Positions 1-38,720 of a DNA stretch of 64,000 bases are shown here, piece by piece. Where the stretch lies: NCBI RefSeq assembly GCF_003945595.2, contig NW_024104451.1:814941-878940 (forward strand), given 5' to 3'. The notes beneath the pieces are model-generated. The model was not told where the DNA came from. It did not search any database and was given only the letters and a program-made list of their open reading frames with translations. The position numbers and the translations under genes were made by a program. Every line of letters starts with the position of its first letter. Position 1 is the first letter of the stretch. The DNA comes from Pipra filicauda (Eukaryota; Chordata; Aves; Passeriformes; Pipridae).

Positions 1-195
1 TGAGTCCAGGCACGTGGTGGTGGTTTGAACCCCAAAACGCTGGCACAGATTGTCCAGCGGCACTGGCCATCTCATTGCCTGGCTTTGCTCCCTGCCCACT
101 CCCTGCCTGCGGGCACGATGGCATTCCTGGTGCGGCTGCTTGTCCTGTCTCATGCCCATTTTGGGGGACAGGGGATGGGGACAGGAGGTGGCTGA

Positions 196-420
<225 letters not shown>

Positions 421-875
421 CCCCACCAACCACACCTGGGGACAAAGGTGGCACCGAGGGGATGCTTTGACACCGACGTCTCGTGCACAGCTGTTCCCTG
501 CCAGGACCCGCCGAGCCTGTGGGACGGTGCCAGCCTCGCCCCTGCCTCCCTCCCCCCAACATCCCCATGTCATGTGCCAGCAGCCGGTGCAGGCAGCATG
601 ATGGGGACGGGCTGCAGTGGGGTCTCAGCCCTGCAGTGCTGCTGCCACCGTGCCGGGCTGCCCAGGGTGGCTGCAGGAGTGGCCCCACCACGGCCCCACA
701 GAGCTGCCTGGCTGGGATGGGGGCACACGGTGGCACCGGGCACCGTAGGGCAGAAGATGAAGGAGCAACCTTCGAGAGTGGCACGATTGCGGCAGGACCA
801 GGCACGCCCAGGAGCTGGCAGGGCTGGCAGGCAGCACAGTCACCACTCCTCAATAAACAGGCAGAGCTGCGCCCA
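421..875 (+). other. TLDC2: TLDC2 3' UTR (putative)
   Basis: This GC-rich sequence lies directly after the TLDC2 stop and contains no further TLD coding sequence. It ends about 20 bases past the first AATAAA on the plus strand, so the 3' end is inferred. Confidence 0.6.
852..857 (+). terminator. TLDC2 polyadenylation signal AATAAA
   Basis: A canonical AATAAA lies about 430 bases after the TLDC2 stop codon. It is the first such hexamer downstream on this strand. The cleavage site itself cannot be read from DNA. Confidence 0.6.
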
Positions 876-2669
876 CAGCCTCGTCCTTGCCCTGGAAACA
901 ACGAATGGCACCATGAAGGTGTGCAGAGCCCCTGGTGGGGAGCAGGCCTGAGCTGTGACAGCACCAGCTGTACCCTGTCCCAGCCCAGGCCACAGCAAAC
1001 AGGGGGTCAGCCTGAGGCACTGCTTCAGGGGGGTGCAGGGATCCATCCCCCCTCTGGCAGAGTCTACTGTCTCCATCCACCCCATCATCCCATGAGGACG
1101 AGGGTTTCCAGGCTATGCTGGGCATCCCAGCCTGACCTGCTCCGACCAGGGAAGGGTGACAAGAGCCCTTCTGGACCCCTTCCCACCCAGAGCTCCATGA
1201 CCTGTTGCCTCTTGCCTGGCTGACAGGGTTTAGCTTCTCACTCCTGGATGCTGGGCGAGCTCTCCTCCACCATCCCTGTCTCAGCAGCAGGACCAGCCCC
1301 ACGGGATTCCAGGCAGGGGTGGTTCATGGGGCTATGGCAGGGCAAGGGCCTGCCTGGTTTGACCACATTTGATGTATTTATTGTAGGAGCACAACTGGAT
1401 GCTGAGCTGAAGTATCACCCCATGACCTCACCTGATGATCCCATGATCTCACCTCAGCTCCTGCCCATAAACCCGCAATTTTGTGAAGCCTGGATCCCAT
1501 TGAGCCCCAGGCTGAAGCACTTTACACATTCCCCCACCCTCCCTACCCCACTTGTACCTGCGTTGAACCTCACCAGGCATTTCCCTGCTGATTCCATCTC
1601 CCACAGCCCACCCATGCCACCTCTCCAGCAGCTGGCACCTACTTCTTGCAGCACACATCCACACAGGCTGTGGGAGATTGAAGGAGAAACAGGTAAGAAT
1701 GGATTTAAGCCAAGGACAGGACAGACAGAAGATGAAGCCAGTGCAGGACACAGGCAGACAATGCATCAACCAGTCCTGTTTTAAACATAACCCTTTCATA
1801 CCCCCTTTCTGCCTACTCCTTTGTTCCTCCCTCCTCCTCCACTTTCAGAATCCCACCGACCCCCTCCACCATCCCCAGGATTACAGTCTGACCTGTGGCG
1901 AAGTTCCAGTTGCCTTTAGTCTCTTGAGAGCCCACCAGACAGTTGGAGCAAGGTTTGCCTTCCTCCCTTTCTGAATCCTCACAGATAAAAAAAAAAAGAA
2001 TGGTTCTCCTGCTGCCCACACTATTCCCAAGGCACTGTGCCACTGGTCAGGTCCAACCTCATCACCTCCCTTACCCCATGACCACAAGGGTTGGCTTGTT
2101 GTTCACAGCTGCTCTGACCAGGTGCCCTTAGGGGAGCAGACCCTGCGCCCCCGTGCTCCCCGAATGGCCTCGACACTCCAAGTGGATGTGCCTGGAGGCC
2201 ACTGCAGCCCTTCAGGGCACCCAGCTGGGTTGCCCTGGTGCCACCCAACACTGCCCAGCACCATCCGCCCGGACCTCACACACGTGTCCTCCTCACCCCT
2301 TGAGGTGCCACGTCTGCTGCTGCCGACGGCCCGCGAGCACGGCTGGGGCACACAGCACAGACACGGACTCACAAATGCCTCCCACACCCCAGGGCTGTGG
2401 CCTCCATCTTCAGCCCAGAGAGAAGAGAAGGAACATCTTCTCTGCCCTGTAGAAGCTGCTGCTGCTGTGGCAAATGGTGGTGGCAGCAGAGAAGGCACCA
2501 AAGGTGCAAGCCATCACCAAACAGACTGGAGAAAGGCTCCAATAAATTACCTTGCCCACCCAGGAAGACACCAGGACCTATTCCCATTCCAGGCCTCTCA
2601 GCACTGCCTAACCCCTCACCAACACATAGCCCCTGACTTCACGCCCATTTCACATTTCTGCCAATAGCG
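876..2669. other. Intergenic, TLDC2 to SAMHD1; nothing recognised
   Basis: GC-rich to mixed sequence between the converging 3' ends of TLDC2 and SAMHD1. Open frames here have no recognisable domain and overlap one another on both strands, as expected by chance in GC-rich DNA. I see no RNA gene or clear repeat. Confidence 0.5.
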
Positions 2670-3800
2670 CTGGGGAGGATCACAGGCTGGGTGAGGTTGG
2701 AGGCACTTCTGGAGGTCACCCTGCCCAGTCCCTGCTCCCTCAGGGCCACCCAGAGCCAGCTGCCCAGGATGTGCCCAGGCAGCTTTCGAGTCTCTCCACA
2801 GATGAAGACTCCACCACCTCCCTGAGCACCTGCACCAGTGCTCAGCCACCCTCACAGTGGAAAAGTGTGTCCTGATGCTCAGAGGGCCCCTCCTGTGTGT
2901 CAGTTCGTGCCCATGGCCCCTGGGTCTGTTCCTGGGCACTGCTGAGCAGAGCCTGGCCCCGTCCGTTCTGCACCCTCCCTCCAGGTATTTATCCACACAG
3001 ATGAGATCCCCTGAGCCTGCTCTGCTCCGGGCTGGGCAGTCCCAGCTCTCTCAGCCTCTCCTCATGGCAGAGATGCTCCAGTCCCTCCATCACCTTCATG
3101 GCCCTGTGCTGGACTCTCTCCAGTCTGTCCCAGTCTCTTGTACTGGGCAGCCCAGCTCTGGGCCCAGCACTCCAGGGGTGGCCTCAGCAGTGCAGAGCAG
3201 AGGGGAAGGGTTCTCTACCTGCTGCCAATACTCAGCCTAAGGCAGCCCACGACACCACTGGAACACTTGGCTGCAAGAGCAAAGTTGTTGCACATTTGTT
3301 GGCTCGTGGTCCTTTCCTCCAGGCTGCCTCACAGGTGGGCGCCCTCGGCACATCCTGGTGAAGGAGGGTGACTCTCCCCACGTTCAGGACTTTGCACGTC
3401 CCCTTGGTGATCGTCACGAGGTTCCTGTCAGCCCCCTTCTCCAGCCTGCTGAGATCCCTCTGGATGCAGCACATCCCTCTGGTGCACCAGCCATTCCTCC
3501 CCATCTGGTGTCACCCGCAAATTCACTGAGGGTGGACCCTGTCCCTCAGCAATGGGAGCTCTGGGCCTGGGCCCAGCACCAACCCCTAGGGTACCCCACT
3601 GTTACTGGCCTCCAACCAGACCTGTGCCACTGAGCCCACCCTCTGAGCCCAGCCCTGCAGGCAGGTTTCAGTTCACCCCCCTCACCCAAACACCCCTTCA
3701 GCAGCTTGCTGGGGCTGACACAGCACCCACTGCTGTCCCCTCAGCCTCCAGCCCAGCCATTTCAGCACAGGTGACCAGGTTGGTCAAGCACGACTTCATC
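2670..3800 (-). mobile_element. CR1 LINE fragment, 5'-truncated, antisense to the plus strand
   Basis: The plus strand reads as the complement of a CR1 3' part. It has GGTTGGAGGCACTTCTGG near the low end, the phrase CTGGACTCTCTCCAGTCTGT near 3110, the stretch with CACCCGCAAATTCACTGAGG near 3510, and ACCAGGTTGGTCAAGCACGA near 3775. These are typical antisense CR1 phrases seen throughout bird genomes. There is no open reverse transcriptase frame, so it is a dead copy. Confidence 0.85.
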
Positions 3801-4104
3801 TTCTCCCACACAACAGCTGGAGAAGTGTCTAAAAAGCTTCCCTGACCCCTGGAAGGATGCTGAGGCCAGAGACTGGCCTGCTCTCCCAGCTGTGGGCACG
3901 GCCGTGTGGCTGCACAAGGAGAGGTGGGATCCTCCCCACAGCCCCTCCCAGCCCTGCTGCACTGGGAGGAGACAGGAACCAAGAACCCACCTCTTCAAGA
4001 GGGAGGGTCTTCCACAGGAATACTTCTGGCTCTTTATAACGGCACAGGTAAGACCATTTTTAATAAAGTTCACACACTGCAATTCTTTAAAAGAATAGTA
4101 AAAC
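3801..4104. other. Intergenic transition zone
   Basis: Mixed sequence between the CR1 copy and the AT-rich block taken as the SAMHD1 3' UTR. Base composition changes sharply near 4030. No gene is seen. Confidence 0.4.
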
Positions 4105-5952
4105 CATCGTTTATAAATTTATTCTTCAGAGAGGCTCAGTTGAACATGCTGGGAAAAGAAAAGCTCTCAGAACTTAACATTAGGTATAAATTTTCGGTTT
4201 AACATAAACAAAAGATATTTCCCAAGTATAAAGTGCACCTTTTGAAACAGATTCAAAACAAACCCAAGCAACAATAACAAAATTATATTATTCTGGACAA
4301 TATTTGATTTTATGCAGACAAAGGGCATAAATGCCTTCACTCTATGATATTGTTGTTTGAAGCATAATAAGCTCTTTAAAAGCTTTTAAAGAGACCACAA
4401 GCCCTTGTAACAATTACCTGGTTCACCTGCAGATCTGAAATACTGTTAGAGACAGGAACAGCAGACTATACATATGAGCACAGGCACGTAAGAAAGCAGC
4501 AGAGTGCACAACAACTTCTGGTTATTTCAACAAACAAAATCTGAGTAAGTACATGGATGCTGATTCTACTTCCCTCTGCCTAATGGCATCAGTTCCCCAG
4601 ATAAAAAGGGCAAAGGAGACATGACTAGAGTTCTGCAGGTCACTCGTAGCACCTTCCCACTGGGTTAGTTTTCAGAACCTACCCTGGCCACCCACCTCTG
4701 ACTGCCCAAACTGAACAATCAACGCTTTTCTCCCCATTCCAGACAACAACTCCACAGCTTGTTCTAATTTCTGAGCATTACTGAACCTTTCTTCATGTTT
4801 TTATTTTTTGAGGGCACACTTTTTTGAGCTTTTAGGTTTCATTTAATGAAAGCAGCCTTCCTTTAGACCTGAGTAAAAGATGAGAGGAAAAAGGTCTTCC
4901 TCGGTCACTTGTTCAACGGGACAGATATTCAGCAACATTCACACCAGTGATGCCAGTACAGAAAAACTGTCAGAACCCTCACAGGTCTACAAGGGGGAAA
5001 AAATGACACAGGGACAGCCATTCAGGAGAACAAGGCAGGGACACAGGAATGGAGGGATTCCTGAAGAGCCTGTCTGCCTAGTACAGTGTAATCCCAAACA
5101 AGGTGCCTTTGGTGCAGGATGGCAGAGCTGGCGCAGCCTCCGGCTGGCACTGCCCACCTGTGCTCACCTGGACAGCTCAGCACTCCTGCAACCACTCACA
5201 CCATGGACGTTTTGAGCAGGCTTTGCAGTTCTGACAGTAAAAATATAACATTCAGTGTATCAAAAGTACACAATAAAACTATAAAAGACTGCATGGCACT
5301 GCAATGCATTGTTACTTCAATAAAAACTGTGGTCACTCTTACAGCAAAAGTCCTGCATCTCCATCAGCTTTTTGAATATCAGAAAAATAATCTTGGATTA
5401 TCAAAAAACATCCCCTCTCCCGTCTTTTTTTTTTTAAAGGAAATTTATTTTACTATTCTTGAAGATGCCATGCTCAGTTATTTCTTCTCTACCTCACTAT
5501 GTTTTCAGAAGCTTACTTATCCCTCTCTTCCCCAGGTTCCAATAAAACCCCAATCCCCAAAAAAACCCCATCAAATCTGAGCTGGGATTTTTTCTGCTAG
5601 CTCATGCAATAGCACAGTCAGCTAAAGAAGGGATCAGGACTAGATGGAACAGTAAAATCTTGTGGTAACAATGAATTGCAATTTTTAAAGTTACTCTTCC
5701 TACACAGTGCCAGTACATTCAAAAATAAATGAGAATTGAGTTTACTCAGTTGTAATAAGTTGTTTTTTAAAAGTCTATTTGGAATATGCACTTTGTTTAA
5801 GTATGTACATTAAAACATACTGTATTGTAAAATGCATTTCTGCATTGTTCCATGAATCCTTCCAGTCCATCCAAATGGCTTTTAGAAGAATTGCTGCTCA
5901 GGTTTGCTCATCTTCTGAGGAAGTAGACTGAAGAGTGCCAAAAAGAAACATG
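4105..5952 (-). other. SAMHD1: SAMHD1 3' UTR (putative extent)
   Basis: This AT-rich sequence follows the SAMHD1 stop on the minus strand and has no coding content. Minus-strand AATAAA hexamers (TTTATT on the plus strand) lie at 5444-5449, 4800-4805 and 4118-4123. The farthest coincides with the change from AT-rich to GC-rich sequence, so I take it as the most likely end. Shorter forms using the nearer signals are possible. Confidence 0.45.
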
Positions 5953-31926
<25,974 letters not shown>

Positions 31927-31978
31927 CTCACGCCGCCACCGCGCACGCGCCGCGCGGCCCCGGGGGTCCGGCGCGCCG

Positions 31979-31986
31979 TGACGTCA
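31979..31986. promoter_or_regulatory. Palindromic CRE, TGACGTCA
   Basis: A perfect cAMP response element consensus, about 53 bases upstream of the SAMHD1 ATG and inside the CpG island. CREB/ATF factors bind this sequence. Use here is inferred. Confidence 0.65.
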
Positions 31987-32070
31987 CCGCCCCGCGCTGC
32001 CCCTCAGCGCTCCCGGGCGTGGCCGCCTCAGCCTGGGCTGCAGCCTCGGCCTGCGGGGCGGCGGGGTCCG

Positions 32071-32879
32071 AGCCCCGACCCGGTCACAAACACTACCCAC
32101 CGCTGAGCTGCTCCAGAAGGAGTTATGCCACAGCGCTGCTGCCCTCAAACTGCTGCCCAGGACACCCAAATCCCAGCTGGCCCAGGATCTCCTTCCCAAG
32201 CCATCAGTGGCCGTAGGAACAGCTGCCCCCCAGCCGCTCCCAGGCGTGGGGATGCACAGCACGGCCATCGCAGGCAGACGCGGGGGCTGGTTTTCACCAG
32301 TCCTGTTCACAAGTAGTGTCCCAACATCCATGAACACAGCTCTGCTGCCCAAGCCCTCTGAGTGCCACAAAGGCCCCACAGGGGCCCTGAGGATTTGGCT
32401 CCCCAGTACAGACCCTACAGACCAGGGATGGCAAAATCCTCTCAACCCACCCTGGCAGCCTTCTCAGAGCTGTGCCCACCACACGTGCAGCTGCACCCAG
32501 TGCCCCCATGGACAGGACACTGCACCAGCACAGCTTTGGGGGAGCCCACTCGCCTGCTCACTGCTCCCAGCAACCCCAGGGGCTGAGGCTGTGCTCCCTG
32601 GGGACACCCTGCTGCTCCACTGCCATCACCAGCACCCTCGGGGACATCCCAGAGACCCAAACCCCGGCACACCTCCCAGCTCCCTCTGTGCCTCAGCAGT
32701 TCTGTGATGCTCAGCACGTGCTGTGCTCACTGTGATGCTGCAGTGGCTCCCGGGACGAAGGTTAATGTGTTGTGTCTCACCAGGATGCACACACCTGTTG
32801 GGTGTGCTCGGGGAGTGAGGGGGCACTGGTGGCCCAGAAGCTGCTCCCATGTTGGGCAGAACCAGCTCCAGATGGCTCC
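32071..32879. other. Intergenic, upstream of SAMHD1; nothing recognised
   Basis: Moderately GC-rich sequence with overlapping short open frames on both strands, none with a recognisable domain. No divergent gene start is evident. Confidence 0.5.
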
Positions 32880-33535
32880 AAGATGGACCCACTGTGGCAC
32901 AGCTGCAGCTGGGAGGGAGGAGAGAGAAGATGTGAGAGCAACAGCCCTGCAGGCACCACGGGAAGAAGGAGGGGGAGGAGGTGGTCTGGGCGTCAGAGAT
33001 CCCCTTGCAGCCCATGGTGCAGCCCATGGAGGATCCCATGCCAGAGCCATTGGAAATGCCCCTGAGGAAGCTGCAGCCCATGGAGAGCCCACACAGGAGC
33101 AGGTTCCCAGCAGGAACTTCAGCCATGGGGGGGAATCCCATGCTGGAGCAGAGGCAGAGGGGCAGCAGGGACAAAGCATCATGAACTGACCCCAATCCCC
33201 TTCCCCATCCCCCTTCTCCATCCCCCTGCAACACTAGCAGAGAGAGGAGGTAGGATAGTCAAGCATGAAGTTGAGCCTAGGCAGAAGGGGTGGGCGGGTA
33301 GAAGGTGGTTTTAGTTTTGGTTTTGTATCTCATTATCATACTCTATTTTTAATTGGAAATCAATTTAATTTATCTTCAATTCCCATCTTTGGCCCATGAT
33401 GGTAACTGGTGAGTGATCTTCCTGTCCCATAAGCTGTTTTGTGGTATTTTCTCCTCACCCTGCTTAGGAGGGGGAGGGAAAGTGTGGCAGGGTGGGCACC
33501 TGGCAGCCAACCACAACCCAACCCAACCCAACCCA
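32880..33535 (+). mobile_element. LTR-retroelement-derived segment, degraded
   Basis: Contains repeated short phrases around CAGCCCATGG and GAGCAGG, then ATGAACTGACCCCAATCCCC, GGTTTTGTATCTCATTATCA, TTTTTAATTGGAAATCAATT, GGTAACTGGTGAGTGATCTT and GGGCACCTGGCAGCCAACCA. I recognise this order from a repeat widespread in bird genomes and associated with endogenous retroviruses. Its exact family and ends are uncertain, and no coding capacity remains. Confidence 0.55.
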
Positions 33536-36340
33536 TGTCTTGGAATTCCTGTGTTCTTGTCACAACTTCCTTCCTCCCACAGTTCACACGTGTAGAGAGG
33601 AGAAAATAAACAAAACAAAAAAAACCCCAAATAACAAAAAGTCCTTTCTAGGTTTTTCTTGAAGTCTCTGTTTATGAGGGGAAGAGCTCACATATTCTAT
33701 TGTCATGCTTCAGTAATTTGCTTTTGTAAGCAAACATCCTGCTCTCTCACTTCTTGGCTTTTGTTAGGAAAGCACACTTAATGCTTGCTGTCTGTTTTTC
33801 ATTCGGCTCAGTCTCTCTCCATCCCCTCTGGGTCTCTCCAAGATTTCCATCATCACTGTGCCCTCAGCATCTGAAAAGAAACTGGCTGAGTCCCACCCAT
33901 TCAGAGGAAGCCTGAAGAGGCAAGAACAGGCCACATCCATTAAAGAATGTGACCATCCATTAAAGAAGTGTGACTCACACCTTCTCCATGTCCCCTGTCC
34001 CACACAAATGACACACAAATGTCACTGGTGCTTGGCCTTTTAAGGAATAATTCACACTGGTCTATTCCTCTACCAGTGTCAAAAACTGCCCTGTATAGCC
34101 CTACTTAAAGAGCTTTCTGGGAAGGGAAAGATGTTGATGGACGTGCATCCTATCCCCAGGCCCAGTACATCTGGAGTGCTCATCCAAAAAAAAAATTAAA
34201 ACTTCAAGAGGGAGCTCATTGCATTTGTGGCCTAAAAATAGCAAGGAAAGAATATCCTGAGGGGACAGGACATCCTTCTTAGGTGCAATGCAAAAGCTGC
34301 TGATTTTGTAACACCAGGTGGACACGAGGTGCAGCAAGAGGACAGGGATTACCAGTTGCACTCTTGGGTAACAGGAAGAAAAAAAATACTGCACTTGGCA
34401 GTGTGTTGTTCTGAGCAGCACGAAGTCCCTTGTGACCAAACAAAGCACATGAAAAAGGAGAAGGGAAGAAAAAGAGTTCATTTTGCACTTGTTTGTGTGC
34501 AACTGACGTGGCCTGAGTGCCCTCCCATCCCCTGCGACCGCTGCACACACAGGAAACCCAGTTATCTCTACTCATGAAACATTGTGCAGAAACCCAAAGT
34601 TATGCCAGTAGGTCCCGCTGCAATGGCAAACAAAACCCAAGGCACATGGTTAAAGTCAGGATGAAGAGAAATATTCCTTTGTAGGGGCTCTTTATTTTTT
34701 TCACTTTATGTATTTTTTGTAGCATTTTTCTGGTATTCATAGAATGGTTTGGGCTGGAAGGGACCTTAAACCTCATCTTGTTCCAACCTCCCTGCCATGG
34801 GCAGGGACACCTTCCTCTAGCCCAGGTTGCTCCAAGCCCCATCCAGCCTAGCCTTGAACACTCCCAGGGATGGGGCATCACCACTGGATAGACTCCATGA
34901 GGCAATGCCACAAACTCGCTACCAAGGAACTGGAAAGTTCATGACAAAGCTGTCTGTGACTTGGCACCAGTTTGTTCCACAACCTCATCTGCTTGAGCCC
35001 CGTATTTACACATGGACTAATTGAAATTTGTGTGACTGAGCCCTTGCAAAACTGTTTTGCTGTGACAGGGACCCACGATGGATGACATGTAAGACAAGGC
35101 TGAGAAGGTGCTGCAGTAAAGCTACTGCAGCTCGAGTCCATTGTGCCTCAGCTGAGGGGCAGCGCCGGGTCACGGGAGCACTGCTGTGGCGTACACGTGC
35201 AGGGAAACTCGGCTCCCTGGAACAAAAGGTTCCCCATTACTGAGGTGTACAAACCTTCAGGACGAGGCACCGTGTGAGCCCTGTGCCCCAGCAGCTCTGC
35301 CCAGCCTTCAGGTGGAGCAGGGCAGCGCTAGTGCTGGCTGTGGCCGGGCTGGGAACCACAAGCATCATCCACACCTCTGATGCACTTCCCCTCCAATGCA
35401 CTTCTGGTCACTAAAGGAAGTGAAAAGTTTTAGGAGTTTGGCATTGTGTTCAACTGACACCAGTCTTTCAAGAACTGCTACTTGGGCAGTGATTTATGTG
35501 CTTACTGTAAATTTTGATTTCAGTAATCAAAGTAATCAAACTGAGTAATCTTTGTTTGCTCAGTGACTTTGGCATTAAGACAGATTTAGACACATTCAAC
35601 TTCTTTGATCTGAGATCCCAGCACTCCTTACGTGCTTACAGTTTCTTTATAACTTCATAGTTTCTATTGTGTCTCCAATTTCAATTCTCACCACTCCTCA
35701 GGCATCAAATTACAAAAAACTCTTCATGAGTCACAGGACAGCAACACAAGAAGAGTAATTCCTAACAGGAAACTAAAGAGAAAATCAGTTTTGATTCCCC
35801 CTGCTGCTTAATTGCACTCTAACCACAAATTTTCTTGAGGCCACATCTTAGTACAACATTTAGGATGTGGCAACATAATATTAACGTACTGCTTATATGT
35901 AAAGATCTAGCAGATTTATAGTATTCTCCCCAGGGGTGTGAATAACCTTTTAACTTTGACTCTGTAGAAAGCTGAGCTGTAGTAAACATGGAAGCTTTGA
36001 ATCTACTTCAAGGAGTTTTAAGGAGCTGATATTTTTCATTTGAAGAATTAGTGAAAAACCTCTGCCCCAGCAGACAGGATGGTTTGCAAGTCTGGGGTAC
36101 AATGGCCTGGTTTCTCACTTCAGGCTTGCCCCCATGCTGTTCCCTCACTGGCAGTCTTGTCTGCAAAAACAAACTCACAAAGGGAAAAGCAGCTAGGTTT
36201 TCCCAACTACACCCCTCAACATCCCCTTGCCTGATAACTACTCCTTGGGTAATATTAAGGGACAAACAAATGAGTGTCATCGTGGGAATCTACTATGGAA
36301 CACTAAGAAACACATCTAAATCAATCACCTTTATCTGATT
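33536..36340. other. Intergenic between SAMHD1 and RBL1
   Basis: AT-richer sequence. Apart from the CR1 fragment at 34733-34890 and a small imperfect duplication (CCATCCATTAAAGAA-type, 33934-33975) I see no feature. No coding frame with a known domain. Confidence 0.5.
34733..34890 (-). mobile_element. CR1 3'-end fragment, antisense
   Basis: The plus strand reads ATTCATAGAATGGTTTGGGC, GGAAGGGACCTTAAACCTCA, CCATGGGCAGGGACACCTTC and CCTTGAACACTCCCAGGGAT: the complement of a CR1 3' end. Confidence 0.9.
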
Positions 36341-38720
36341 TCAGCTTGACAGAGGTTAACTGGGAATACCACACAGCTGGTACAAACTGGTCCAGAAGAC
36401 TGCTAAAACATTTGGATCATAACATCATGGTACAGGTACTAAGGGAGCTGACTGGGAAAGGTGCTCTCCTTGATTTGTTGCTTGTTAACAGAAATAGGTC
36501 CCGAGAGTGAAGTGGCGGTTGGGGCTGTCTTGGCCACAGCGATCACAAAGTGATCGAGTTTAAAATCTCTGTTGACAGGTGGAAAAGTGCCAGCAAAACC
36601 TCAACTTCGGACATGAGGAGAGCAGAGCTCAAGCTGCTCAAGGAATTAGTCAGTAAGGTTCCCTGGGGAAATGCTTTTGGAGGTGCTGAGGTCCATCAGT
36701 TCTGGTCACTTTTTAAGCTCCACCTCTGAAGGGCACAGGAGCAGGCAATTCCCAAATATCAGAAGGCAAACAGGCGAGGCAGAAGGCCAGCTTGGCTGAG
36801 CAGGGATCTTCCTCTGGAGCTAAGGCAAAAAAAAGATAGTGTGTGGTCAGTGGGAGCAAGGTTAGGTGATGTAGGAGGAACACAGAGCTGCTGCTTATCA
36901 CTGTAGGGAGAAAATTCATGCAGTCAAAGCTCAACTGGAGTATTGGTGTTGGGCAGTATTGTGGGGGACAATAAAAAGGGTTTTAAAATACACGAGTAGC
37001 AAAAGGCAGTGCAGAAATAACATTAGCCTGTTACTTGATGAGGATGGAGAGGCACAAGGCAGAGGTGTTTAACACTTTCTTTGCTTTGGTTTTCAAGGGC
37101 TAAGGGGGTGCTAGCGCCCTGAGCTGGAGGACCATGACTGTGAGAATGATCAACTCCCAGTTGACCCTGACATTGTGTGGGATCTGCTGCTCCAGATGGA
37201 TCCCTCTAAGTTTGATGGGAGTACTCATCCAAGAGTACTCAAGTTGCTGAGTGATGTCATCATGAGGCCTCTCAATGCCCTTGGGAATCTAGAGAGGTTC
37301 CAGCTGACTGGAAGCCGGTAAACATTGTCCCGATTTCTGAGAAAGGCAAGAAGGATGATCCCAGAAATGAAACTACAGGCCTGCCTACACTCTCACGTCA
37401 GCAATCTAGTAAAATTATAGAGATTATTCTGGGAGTTATTGAAAACGCCCTGAAAGACAGCGCAGTCATTGGTTACAGCCAGCACGGCTTCATGAGAGGA
37501 AAGTCCTGCTTATCCAACCTGGTTTCCTCCTATGACAAGGTGACCCACCTGGCTGGTCAAGGGAAGCCAGTTGATGTGATCTTTTTGGATTTTGTAAAGC
37601 TTTTGATCCTGTCTCTCCCCAGATCCTTCTGGACAAACTGTCCAACCCACAGCTGCATAAACACATCCTGTGCTGGCTGAGCAATTGGCTCTGGGGTTGG
37701 GCACAGAGGGTGACAGTGACTGGGGTGGCATCAGACTGTGACCTGTCACTACTGGGGTTCCCCAGGGCTCCTTCTGGGCCCTGTGCTCTCCAACATCTCC
37801 ATCAATGACTTGGACACGGCACTGGAAGGGACATGGAGCAAGTTTGCAGATGACCCAAAACTGGGAGGGGCAGTTGAGTCCTTCGAGGGCAGGGAGGCCC
37901 TGCAGAGAGACCTTGACAAATGAGAGGACTGGGCACTCACCAACCATGGGAAGTTCAACAAGGGGGATGGGGCAACTCTGGATGTACAGACAGACTGGGA
38001 ATGAGAGGCTGGAGAGCTCTGGGGAAAGGGGTCGGAGGTTTGGGCTGAGGCAGGTGGAACAGGAGCCAGCAGTGCCCTGGCAGCCCCAAAGGCCAGCCCT
38101 GTCCTGGGGAGCATCAGGCCCAGCAGGGTGAGGGGGGTCTGTCCTGCTCTGGTCTGCACTGGGGCAGCCTCAAGTCCTGGGGCAGGTTGAGGGGTCTCCA
38201 TGTGTGGATATAAAGCCATTAAAGAGCACATGCAGAGGAGGCTACAAAGATGGTGAAGGGCCTTGAGGGGCCATGAGGAGCAGCAGAGGGCACGTGGCTT
38301 GTTCAGCTGGAGGAGACTGAGGTCAGACCTCCCTGGGGTTCTGCAGCTTCCCCACGAGCAGCAGCGGAGGGGCAGCACCGACCTCTGCTCTGTGACCACT
38401 GAGAGAGCCTGAGGGAACGGCTGGAGCTGTGCCAGGGCAGGGTCAGGCTGGATCTCAGGAAAAGGTTCCTCACCCAGAGGGTGGTTGGCACTGAACAGGC
38501 TCCCCAGGGCAGTGGGCACGGCCCCAAGGCTGCCAGAGCTCCAGGAGGGTTTGGACAATGCTCTCAGGCACAGGGTGGGGAATCAGATGATGTTAAAAAG
38601 GTCCCTTCCAATCTAAGCCATTCTGTGATTGTTGGGGTGTCCTGTGCAGGGCCAGAAGTTGGACTTTGATGATCCTTGCTGGTCCCTTCCAAATCAGGAT
38701 ATTATTCTGTGATTCTCTGA
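36340..38720 (+). mobile_element. CR1 LINE, long degraded copy with endonuclease/RT remnants
   Basis: About 2.4 kb in sense orientation. Near 36450-36560 the translation resembles the end of the CR1 endonuclease (LLDLLLVNR, then LGHSDHKVIEF). Near 37500-37610 a reverse-transcriptase-like segment reads NLVSSYDKVTHL and VDVIFLDFVK. Many stops and frameshifts break the frame. The 3' part has the usual CR1 untranslated phrases. Two CR1-type ends occur in series (near 38600-38630 and 38654-38720), which suggests a second short insertion or an internal duplication. Confidence 0.85.

Noticed and set aside
37749..38558. 269-residue minus-strand open frame
   Set aside because: It is antisense to the CR1 copy and has no recognisable domain.
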